Origin: Sabellastarte sp. h YS-2021 | Lineage: Eukaryota; Annelida; Polychaeta; Sabellida; Sabellidae | Reading direction: 5' to 3' | Length of the DNA stretch: 64,000 nucleotides | Assembly (NCBI GenBank): GCA_964017235.1 | Contig: OZ024935.1 | Coordinates: 30,731,596 to 30,795,595 of the forward strand | Shown: in pieces, positions 1 through 8,987 of the stretch | Layout of the letters: each line of letters begins with the position of its first letter | Numbering within the stretch: the first letter of the stretch is position 1 | Program-made: the position numbers and the translations under genes | The notes under the pieces: model-generated | The model's input: the letters and a program-made list of their open reading frames with translations, nothing else | The model's database searches: none | What the model was told of the DNA's origin: nothing

Positions 1-29
1 GTCCCCTCCGGGAAGCAAGTTGTATATAA

Positions 30-356
30 ACTATCTAGAACTTAAAGCAGCCTTTCTGGCTTTAAAAGAGTTCCAAGACCTTTGCTCAACAAGATAGTAC
101 TTGTAGCAACTGACAACAACACAGTAGTGTCATACATAAAGGAAGGAGGAATGAGGTCGGGCCCACTTTGTGCCCTACTATGGAGAATCTTGACCTGGTG
201 TACCAGGAAACAAGTGACTCTAAAGCACGACACATTCCAGGCCGGCCTAATGTGGTAGCAGACAGGCTGTCCAGGCTAGGCCAGACCATCTCAACAGTGG
301 TTTCTCCTTCCAGAGGTCTTCCACTCTATGCAGTAGGTGGCACCGACCCAAAATAA
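30..356 (+). pseudogene. RNase H fragment of element 0
   Basis: Broken 3' half of a DIRS RNase H domain. It starts with a stretch reading YLELKAAFLALKEF, shifts frame near 110, then reads VLVATDNNTVVSYIKEGG, and ends with RHIPGRPNVVADRLSRLG. These match the RNase H blocks in copies A-C that carry the catalytic Glu and the last two Asp residues. At least one frameshift and internal stops make it non-functional. The first catalytic Asp block lies outside the window. Confidence 0.85.
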
Positions 357-690
357 ACTTATTTGCCACAAGGTTCAACAACAAGTCGCCTCTGTTTTGT
401 GTCACCGGTACCGGATCCCCTGGCCACAGCAGTGGATGTGCTCAGTCGGCCATGGTAGGATCTAAAAGCATACACCTTCTCACCATCAGCCATATTGGGC
501 AAAGTGGTGGTGAAGTTGCAAGACTCCCCATGTAAGGGAATCATTCTGATTGCTCCGGGGTGGCCCAACATGCCTTGGTTTTGGGATCTAGTGGCCATGT
601 CCAGCCACATCCCGCTGAGCCTGCCCAATCTGTCCAGCCTGTTCACAGCCATTCGATCAGATCCCTCACAGAAATCTGACAAATCTTAAT
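357..690 (+). pseudogene. DIRS post-RNase H region of element 0
   Basis: Follows RNase H and matches the DLFATHLN and APGWPGMPWFWDLV blocks of copies A-C: here LFATRFNNKSPLF and APGWPNMPWFWDLVAMS in shifted frames. In DIRS elements this segment has been reported as related to Dam-type methyltransferases; that assignment is literature knowledge and cannot be proved here. The middle of the block (about 410-500) is not recognisable. Confidence 0.7.
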
Positions 691-2058
691 CTCCATGCAG
701 GGCTCCTAGAGCCTCAGCAATCGAGGAGCAGGACTTGTCTGAGGCAGTGGCAGCAAGAATTGAGGCTCCTCCAAGGGGGGTCAATCAGATCAGTCTATGA
801 GGCAAATGGGGCATTTTTACCAAGTGATGTATCATTCATCAGGTGGACTTCGGGCACCACCTGTAAAGTCAGTTGTTCACTTCCTTAGGTACCTGTTTCA
901 GGACAGGAAGTTGCAGCCCAGTACCATTGATGGCTACAGGTCAGCCATTGCTGATAGTCTAGAAATTTGCCCATCAATGTTAGTAAGGATGAAAATCTCA
1001 CTCGTCTCCTGGATAGCTTCCACTGAGACAGACCCAAAGGCTGGAGGGGAACCCCCTCCTGGAACCTCTCCCTGGTTTTTGCACCAGCTGACAAGGTCCA
1101 TTTTGAACCAATTAAAGGCCTCCTTGAAGCATTTGACCTTCAAGGCAGTTTTCCTCTTGGCCCTGGGTTCGGGCAAGCGTAGAAGTGAGATACATGCTTG
1201 GCAAACAGCCCAGCACCATTGATGGTTATAGGTCACCCATTGTTGATAAACTGGAAATTCACCCTTCAACATCAGTAAGGACGAAAATCTCGCTCGTCTC
1301 CTGGATAGTTTCCTCAGAGACAGACCCAGAGGCAGGAGTGGCATACCCTCCTGGAACTTCTCACTGGCCGTGCATCAGCTAAGACTCCATTGGATCCAAT
1401 CAAGGAGGCCCCCTTGAAGCATTTGACCTTCAAGACGGTATTCCTCTTGGCCCTTGGGTCGGGCAAGTGCAAAAGTGAGATTCATGCCTGGCAAAACTGA
1501 TATATTGGACACCAATCCGATTGGTCAAAGGTGTCCCTGTATCCATCACCCAGCTTTCTATCCTAGAATCAGCTGGCCATAGAGTGTCCAGTGTGGCCCC
1601 TGGGGTTATAACAGCCCTGGCCCCGACTCTGGATAGATCCCTCAAGTCTGACAGGTCCCTCTGTCCGGTCAGAGCATTGTGCTACTATTTGGACAGGACC
1701 TCAGACATCAGGCAGAATAAGGAGGTGGTTTTTGTCTCCTTTAAGAAAGGTTTCAACAAAGACATCTCACCTGCCACTATCTCCTCTTGGATCAAGCAGA
1801 CTGTGATCCTATGTTATGAGCTCTCTGACCAGGAGGCCCACATTTAACATCAGGTTAAAGCCCATGATGTCAGGGCCTTTGCTGCTTCTAAGGCCTTCCA
1901 GTCGGGAGTCTCCTTAGATCCAATCTTGTCAGCCTGCCACTGAATTCACAATACCTTCATACAGTTCTATATGAAGGGCGGGGCTTGGGCTGATTCAGAG
2001 CTTTACCAATTGGGCTCGGTAGTGGCTGCTCAGCAGATCCACATGTGGCCCTTAGATT
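691..2058 (+). pseudogene. Tyrosine recombinase pseudogene of element 0
   Basis: Decayed YR gene, the integrase of DIRS elements. Recognisable pieces in order are the N-terminal STIDGYRSAIAD block (about 920), the first active-site Arg block LALGSGKRRSEIHAW (about 1155-1200), SLCPVRALCYYLDRTSDI (about 1659), FVSFKKGF with SPATISSWIKQTVILCYEL (1730-1820), the His-x-x-Arg block VKAHDVRAFAASKAF (1856-1900) and the tyrosine block NTFIQFYMKG (about 1950-1980). Stops (for example TAA at 1846 and TGA in the CH block near 1943), frameshifts and a 292-bp internal duplication inactivate it. The order and spacing follow copies A-C. Confidence 0.85.
919..1500 (+). repeat. Imperfect 292-bp tandem duplication inside YR
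   Basis: The segment beginning CAGTACCATTGATGG at 919 recurs as CAGCACCATTGATGG at 1211, and the homology continues through the Arg-block region. The shift of 292 nt is not a multiple of three, so it breaks the frame. The two units have diverged, so the duplication is old or involved two divergent copies. Confidence 0.8.
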
Positions 2059-2200
2059 GAGGAGATATGTATATATGTATAAACAGTTTCTTCATGTACA
2101 TAAGAATTAAGTGTGGCGTACTTCCTTTGGGAGGTTTAGTTGCATTCTGGGACTGAACTCATCCCTCTCTTCCCCTACCTCAGAGCAGGTCTGCAAAAAA

Positions 2201-2230
<30 letters not shown>
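2201..2230 (+). repeat. Run of 30 G, preceded by six A
   Basis: An A6-G30 tract lies just downstream of the YR remnant. The same A-rich/G-run junction occurs at the YR C-terminus of copy A (12 G), copy B (11 G) and, interrupted, copy C. The run length may be imprecise because of sequencing. Confidence 0.95.
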
Positions 2231-2232
<2 letters not shown>

Positions 2233-2428
2233 GGCGGTATAGCCCCGGGTAACCGGCTGCTGGCAACCGACCATGGCCTTGCAGGGTTTCCTGACCTTAA
2301 AGTCAACCCAGGCCTGGACCTATAGGTCTCCTGACGAAGTCAGCCTAGACCGTAGGTTAAAATTTGCTATTACTTGTGAGTTCACATAAGTCCCTAGTAA
2401 CTTACCCGCCAACCAAGCGGTAGTTATT

Positions 2429-2525
2429 CAGCAATTGTCCATTGGATAGGATGTATTAACGCAATAAAATTGCAAATTTAATAAGTAAATTAAATTTTTA
2501 TAAGTTAATACCCTATCCAATGGAC
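2429..2525 (+). repeat. Internal complementary region of element 0
   Basis: Starts CAGCAATTGTCCATTGG and ends CCTATCCAATGG, so the outer parts are inverted copies of one another. The AT-rich centre is the complement of the element's right end (see 2738-2799) joined to an inferred left end. The right terminal repeat follows after a spacer that is G/C-rich and still resembles the matching spacer of copies A-C (CCCACC, then CCCCGCT). Confidence 0.8.
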
Positions 2526-2799
2526 ACACAAGACCCTCCCACCGACCCCGCTATCAGCTTACTAGGGGTCTAATAGTTTTAGACAACGAAAAAGATGCTA
2601 TGACGTCATGTTGTCTAGACAGGAAGTAAATACCATGCGCCACCTGGCGAATGCACAGTACTGGGACCGGCCAGCCGGTGGAAACACAGGACGTCTTTTT
2701 CTGGCGTTTGGCGGGCCGGTCTGCGCCGACCGGTTTAGCAATTGTCCATTGGATAGAGTATTAACTTATAAAAATTTAATTTACTTATTAAATTTGCAA

Positions 2800-4840
2800 T
2801 TTTATTTGCATTTACACTGTTATATAGAAATCCTTGTTTGGTAGAAATATTAATTTTTTTGTCAAATTTGACCTCAACCGTACTCAACTGTCTTGTATAA
2901 ATAAACAGGTCCAGTGCTTACACTAGAAACAAGTGTACTTCAAATATTCATAAGATGTTAAATGGCAGAGACTCATAAATTTGTCTTTCTGTAGTAAGTT
3001 TTTCACACTGATGAAAGTTCTGCAGACTCTGTGTACTGTATAACATCTATCATTTAACTGTGCTAGTAGTGTAAGCTAGTGGACGGATAATAAAAAGGTC
3101 CTAAAATATCAGGCTTTTTAAGTACACAGCAAGAAGGAAATACAAAGTTTTGAGAATAAAAAATTGAATATATGTATAATAGAAGGTAGTGCTGGGATCA
3201 TCGGTGATTTCTTAGGATCGAGCACTGCTTGTTAGAAGTGAATTGAACTCGAGTAAATGAAGGAAATTAAAAATGAAACGAGAAGGTCCACATAGTATCA
3301 CTAATTATATTTAGTCCCATTTTATTGCAAGAAAATATGTATTTTGTGCCGCTTAAATTGTAAAGGTATAAATGTAAGAATACTGCTTGATATATTTCGT
3401 AAAAACTCGAGTAAATATTATGCAGATTGATGTTATCTCTGTATATCACCCACTGAGTTGTGAGTCGAGTTACGACCAACTTGTCCCAGCACTGTTAGAA
3501 GGTTATATAATGGAGGTTCTACAGTAACTGTATTTGGGTCTGATTGCTAATGTTGTTTTTTTTTTCTACTGTTAAAGAAGCATATTTCTGATGTTCACAG
3601 TTGCTTTCTATGTCAAATTGAGCTGAAGTATTATTCAAAATTATGCTTGGAAACAAATCCCCTTATACAATGTTGCACTGAATTTTAGGGTCATTTACAA
3701 TGTACATTATACAATTGCAGTATATATTTAAGCCAGTAACTTGCTTTAGTTGTTGATATTTCAGATGTGATCGCATTGATTTCGGTGTGCTTACATCCAT
3801 TAATATTTGTGAATATACTAGTTTTTCCTGAGTTCTGGTGCTTACCTTAGTTGTTGTGCATTAAATTTGTAAAAATAGTTTATGTATTTTTACCATTCAC
3901 ATTGCCCCTAGTAGGTTAAAATGACAAGTTTAAGTATGTATATATGCTGTCGGAAACTTCAATCCATCTGAACTTCAAATTCTGATATCAGAAACTTCAA
4001 ATACAAGTTGTGATGTCAGATCTTCATCAAGACGTACATAGTTTTGTTGTTGCTACTAATTAGTCAGATGCTGTGTGTGTTAGTTGACGTGTTTATGCAA
4101 TGCCAGTTGGTCATGTAACAAGTTGAGATTTTTATACAAGTTATAACTTGTATGGGTGAACTGTTACAAGTTGCAATTTCTTGTTCAATAAGCCACTTTA
4201 ATATTTACAAGGTATTATTCCAACAAAAGGTTTGATTCAAATAAAACTGGTTTTGTCGTACTTGTACAACTTTGTGGTACAACTTGGGTTTGTTGGGTGT
4301 TGACATTCTCCTGAGGCTACAACTTGTACAGTGGGATATTTTGAAGTTTATGAAGTTTTACATTAATTATACAAGTTGCATCTAGTACAAAATCTCAATG
4401 TGAACATGACTTGTACACACAGAGCACATACTCAGTAACTCTTGTAGTGTTTGTTGCTTTGTAATATTTCCCTAGTTTTGCATGAACAGACGGTTGTTAC
4501 AGACCAATTAAAATTTGACAAAAAGCACAGGTGTCCAGTTTTGAATATTACCTGAACACAAATACTGAAAAAAAGGAAATGTGCCTCAGCTGAAATATAG
4601 TCCCGAGTCCTTTTGATAACTGCTTTGACTGGTTTCACAGTTTAAGCCAAACAAGAATATCCAGACGTTTTGAATGTTATAACTTGTTTTCACCAATAAA
4701 TGAAAAAAAAATACTTCCGTAGCAGTACATCTTCCTTAAACTCTGTCGAATCATTCATACTCTTTATGTCAGCATGCCAAACACTTATTTCTCATTTAAA
4801 AAGTAATTAATACTCCCAAGTCCTTGACATAAAACCACAG
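2800..4840. other. Intron / upstream sequence without a recognised gene
   Basis: AT-rich DNA between element 0 and the first exon. I see no exon-like ORF. The only structure is a cluster of ACAAGTTG/CAACTTGT words at about 4115-4410, listed separately. Confidence 0.5.
4134..4153. repeat. 20-bp perfect palindrome in a cluster of ACAAGTTG words
   Basis: The 20 bases are identical to their reverse complement (centre TTATAA, arms ATACAAG/CTTGTAT). Between about 4115 and 4410 the octamer ACAAGTTG or its complement, or close variants, occurs at least seven times. Confidence 0.8.
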
Positions 4841-5119
4841 GTACCACAGTGACTTCACAAGGCCTTGACCTAAATCTCTTACTGCAAGAGATCCGTCAGT
4901 TGAGGATCCAGCTGGAAAAGTCTATAGACAACAACAATCTGCTGCGCCAGAAATTAGAGGAACAATTAAACCGTGGATTGTCACCAAGATCACCTGCACA
5001 AAGTTTGACATTTTATGAAAAGGAGGGCAGTTTCAGCCGGGATGGCTCACCTGACCCAGATAGGATGATGGCCACACTCAGTGGTCTCCATGGTGATGAC
5101 CTAAAAAGAAAGAAAACAA
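4841..5119 (+). CDS. CDK5RAP2/myomegalin-like gene, first exon in window
   Basis: Internal coding exon of a centrosomal coiled-coil protein. It follows a CCACAG acceptor and ends at a GTAAGA donor at 5120. Phase is 1 at both ends, like most later exons. Near its start it encodes a helical heptad stretch, EIRQLRIQLEKSIDNNNLLR followed by QKLEEQL, which is characteristic of CDK5RAP2/PDE4DIP/centrosomin proteins. A Ser/Pro-rich, probably disordered tail follows (RGLSPRSPAQS, DGSPDPDR). A second possible acceptor lies 9 nt downstream (CACAG at 4845-4849), which would drop three codons. In the family the product sits at centrosomes and the Golgi and recruits gamma-tubulin complexes; that role is inferred from the family. 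Upstream exons lie outside the window. Confidence 0.8.
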
Positions 5120-6175
5120 GTAAGATTTGTAAGGGAGTTAATGGATGATACTTCTGTGGTAAGGGGAAAAAAATTGGTATTTGGGAAGATGGTTATCGAT
5201 ATTGTCAAGTGTTGACCTCAGATGGACTTTGTGAAGGTGGATGTGTTATCAAATTAATAGAAAAAATCTCTTTAACATTTGGGTGTGCTTGTTTGTGGCT
5301 TTACCTAATATTTTCCTTTTTAGGCTATGCTGTCTGTTGGACTCATTCATTTTGAAGTCTTTGTTGCAGCTCCATAAGCTGTTCTGAGTGTACCATGTTA
5401 ACTAATTTTATGCTCTGTTCATAGCCTGACTCTGTTTATAATCCAAATTGGGGTCCATTAGGGCACTGGAATGGAACATTGGTAATCAGGGGTTTAACAG
5501 ATTTAACAATTTCTTTGAAGGTCAAAGGGATATCCTATTTAAAAAGGAATTCTGCCTTTACAGAGTTCAACTTCAGCAGGTTTTTTCTTGTGCTGGAAAA
5601 GGGGTATTAATAAGATCTGTTTACTCTCAATTTTCCCAGTGGTTTTGAATTAAGTTAAGTAGCCTTTGTATTTATGTTTTCTTTTCTTTATAATACTTTT
5701 TTCTGTTTGCTTAATATTAATATCTGCTTTTAGTCTTATATTACTATATTAGTGGATGCTGTAGATTTAGACTGATTAATGTTTGTTCATACTTTGCCCC
5801 TGATTAAGTGTGATGTGTTTTATCCTGTATATAAAATAAGTTACTTTGTTGTTATATTTTGATTGCCTCTTCCTTGTGATATTCTCTGTAATACTAACCA
5901 GTACCTTGCATGAGATTGGTTTGTTTTGTTCCCATCATTCAAATAAATGAAACTCCTTATTCAGTTCCGAACCCCCCCTCCAATCTTTGATTAAAATAAT
6001 AATTATGTTAATTGACTGAATATTTTATTATGTTCAATATAAAATGTTTTGATTAAGTATTTATTAAAACCTGTTGCATGCCTCATAAAACATTTTTAAC
6101 CATACTAACATTATCTACAGTTTTGTTATGGTTTATGTGAACCCAATTATACATTATATACATTTCAGTGTAAAT
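5120..6175. other. Intron sequence
   Basis: Start of an 11.3-kb intron. AT-rich, with no exon or element recognised in this part. Confidence 0.5.
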
Positions 6176-6250
6176 TAGGGCAGGGTCGGTAGCAGATTTT
6201 TTCATTCCGGTATCCCGCCAGTGCAAAACCGTACCGATTCCGGGATACCG
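6176..6250 (+). repeat. hAT-like terminal fragment
   Basis: Begins TAGGGCAGGGTCGGT and contains an inverted pair, CGGTATCCCG and CGGGATACCG. A related sequence lies in the opposite orientation at 31637-31700, so this is a dispersed repeat. Its start resembles hAT terminal repeats of the C/TAGGGTTGG type; no 8-bp duplication was found. Confidence 0.45.
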
Positions 6251-6439
6251 AAAGAAGAAATTGCATTCTAGCATATTCCCAATCGAATAGGTCCACCAAC
6301 CGGAAGTAAGTTTCGCGAAAAGAAAACATTGAAGTTATGAAAGAAGTCACTATAAAAGTGCTAAAATATGTGAAAATATTGGATAAAAGTCAATAATTTC
6401 TTCAGATTTGAGGTTAGTTTCTAATACTTTACGTTTTTA

Positions 6440-6531
6440 CCCCACAGCCCTTAAGGGCTGTTGGGGTATTGTTTTCACCCATGGTGTCCGGATGGGCGGG
6501 CGGGCGGGCGGGCGGGTGGGCGGGCGGCGGG
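6440..6531. repeat. 27-bp palindrome followed by a GGGC microsatellite
   Basis: 6440-6466 is a near-perfect palindrome centred on CAGCCCTTAAGGGCTG with CCCCA/TGGGG outer arms. A GGGC tetranucleotide repeat follows at 6494-6531. Together they sit at the head of the 146-bp array and may be the terminus of the element carrying it. Confidence 0.8.
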
Positions 6532-6539
6532 AAAAGAGT

Positions 6540-7557
6540 TTGTCCGGGCTGTATCTCAGAAACAGTAAGGTGTAGGAAGTTGATACTTGGTAGGGACATT
6601 GGTTAGGGGGTGTAGGTGTGCAACGTCATGGTCTGACCTTGATTTGACCTTTGACCTTGCCGTAGTGACCTTGAGTTTGAAAATCTTGTCCGGGCTATAT
6701 CTCGGAAACCATAAGGTGTAGGAAGTTGATACTTGGTAGGGATATTGGTTATGGGGTGTAGGTGTGCAACGTCATGGTGTGACCTTGATTTGACCTTTGA
6801 CCTTGCCGTAGTGACCTTGACCTATAAAATCTTGTCCGGGCTATATCTCAGAAACCGTAAGGTGTAGGAAGTTAATATTTGGTAGGGACATTGGTTAGGG
6901 GGTGTAGGTGTGCAACATCACGGTCTGACCTTGATTTGACCTTTGACCTTGCTGTAGTGACCTTGACCTATAAAATCTTGTCCGGGCTATATCTCGGAAA
7001 CCGTAAGGTGTAGAAAGTTGATACTTGGTAGGAATATTGGTTAGGGGGTGTAGGTGTGCAGCGTCATGGTCTGACCTTGATTTGACCTTTGACCTTGCCA
7101 TAGTGACCTTGACCTATAAAATCTTGTCCGGGCTATATCTCAGAAACTGTAAGGTGTAGGAAGTTGATACTTGGTAGGGATATTGGTTAGGGGGTATAGG
7201 TGTGCAACATTATGGTCTGACCTTGATTTGTCCTTTGACCTTGCCGTAGTGACCTTGACCTATAAAATCTTGTCCGGGCTATATCTCAGAAACCGTAAGG
7301 TGTAGGAAGTTGATACTTGGTAGGGATATTGGTTAGGGGGTGTAGGTGTGCAGTGTCATGGTCTGACAAGGATTTGACCTTGCCGTAGTGACCTTGAGTT
7401 CGAAAATCTTGTCCGGGCTATATCTCGGAAACCGCAAGGTGTAGGAAGTTGATACTTGGTAGGGACATTGGTTAGGGGGTGTAGTTGTGCAACGTCATGA
7501 TCTGACCTTGATTTGACCTTTGACCTTGCTGTAGTGACCTTGACCTATAAAATCTTG
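6540..7557. repeat. Tandem array, 146-bp period, about 7 units
   Basis: The word TTGTCCGGGCT recurs at about 6540, 6686, 6832, 6978, 7124, 7270 and 7409, so the steps are 146 nt with one of 139. Units also share GGTGTAGGAAGTTGATA and TTTGACCTTTGACCTTG. They are highly similar, with one short deletion in unit 6 (near 7370). Short open frames on the minus strand here come from the repeat and are not genes. Confidence 0.95.
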
Positions 7558-8596
7558 TTGCACCTTTGAGTCTGTTTTTTTTATGCAGATTTAGCACTGT
7601 TAAAGTCATATTAGAATTTATTAAGAATTTTACTTTCATAACTTCCCATTGTAAGAGATAGAATTTCATCAAGTGAGCCACAGATTTTGCTCCAACACCA
7701 CACATAAGCATTCATTAAATGTATTACCACTTCTGTATGCATGATAATATTCAAACCATCTAAACCATAATTGGGCCATGCAGGTAGATAAAGAGTGTTG
7801 AGTTTTAGTTTGCTGATTAATGCTGTTATCTTGTTATTGAATTATCTTGTTTTAGTACTTCATCTTTATATGCATTATCTTTCTTTTAAACATTATTTCT
7901 CCATTTAAACATTGTTTGGACCTTTATATAACTGACAGTGCTCTGAAAGTATCCTGAAGTTTGTACTGGTACAGTACTTCTGTATCTCATGGTGTTGAAA
8001 ATATTTCCCTAGGCTGTGGGGTACGGGCATCTCCATAGTTACATACTTCACATATTTTTACTGTGACATATACAATAGCAAAGAAAGAACAGTCAATATG
8101 CAACTCATCCTCACTAACCATTAACACTTTATGGGTTTTGCCAAAATATATTAGAAAAAGATGATTCTAATTTATTGAAGTTGAAGGAAATATGAAATAA
8201 TTACCAAAAAATAAATAAAGAAAGAAATATTTAAAATTAAAAAAAAAAATTCTTAACATTTTTTAGACTTTTGCCGGTTTTATCTATTGTTTGTATGCAT
8301 AAATTTAAATCATTGGCAGAGAATTACCAGTATGATTTGAGAATAACCGCTGTGAAACAGTACTGTTTCCTTCAACATGTGTTTCTTCAATTTATTCTTG
8401 TAAGATAATAGAATAGTAAAGGTTTACTTGTATTTCTGCCATTTTTATTATGCAGAACATTGACAAAAAATCCAATTCAGTTTTATCCATTTTAACAAAA
8501 AATTGGAAGATTAAAATCATCATTGTAGTTTTATCCAAATAGTTGTTGCATTTGTTGGCAGAAATATTGAAGTGTTTATTACCGATTAATTTTATA
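7558..8596. other. Intron sequence before DIRS copy A
   Basis: AT-rich intron DNA with no recognised gene, splice-bounded ORF or repeat. Confidence 0.5.
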
Positions 8597-8613
8597 TTTT
8601 ATTACGCTACAAT

Positions 8614-8762
8614 AGCTTACCATGTGGGACTTAATGCTGTTCTCGGGTTGCCACACCCGGGGCCAACGTCTTAGAAAAAAAGACCGTTCTTGTTAGCCAC
8701 CGGATATACTGGTAGTTGTCGTCACGTGATACCTTCTGACCAATCGTCCTACTTTCTCGTTG
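8614..8762 (+). repeat. Left inverted terminal repeat, copy A
   Basis: 149 bp, from AGCTTACCATGTGGG to TTTCTCGTTG. It is the reverse complement of 15026-15174 with few mismatches. It includes the AAAAAAAGACCGTTCTTG and TATACTGGTAGTTGTCG blocks. Confidence 0.93.
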
Positions 8763-8987
8763 GCCACGATTGACTGGTAGCAGTTTGTAAATATACAGAC
8801 ATTTTCATTTATTTCTCAGACTTTACTTATTGTTGGAGGCTAATATTTGCATATTTCTTGTAATATATATCATAGATTATTCTGTTAAAGTTTCATTTCC
8901 ACAGGATAAGTATTTTTATTGCAGTCGCGTGTTTTGAGTTTTCCTCGGTTCAGGCTATTTCTTTCTACGTCTTTTATTGCGTACAAA

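Larger units (their letters stand above)
1..2799 (+). mobile_element. DIRS-like retrotransposon, 3' part (element 0)
   Basis: Remnant of a tyrosine-recombinase retrotransposon whose 5' part lies left of the window. In order it holds an RNase H piece, the conserved post-RNase H region, a broken YR gene, a poly-G tract, an internal complementary region (2429-2525) and a right terminal repeat ending at 2799. The end is set by comparing the ICR with the terminus: the ICR reads as the complement of a right end finishing TTTGCAA joined to a left end starting TTTTATTGC. It is clearly a different family from copies A-C, although the order and the terminal logic are the same. Reading frames carry many stops and shifts, so it is dead. 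Confidence 0.88.

Noticed and set aside
6540-7557. CRISPR-like regular repeats
   Set aside because: Units are 146 bp of continuous homology with no unique spacers, in an animal intron.
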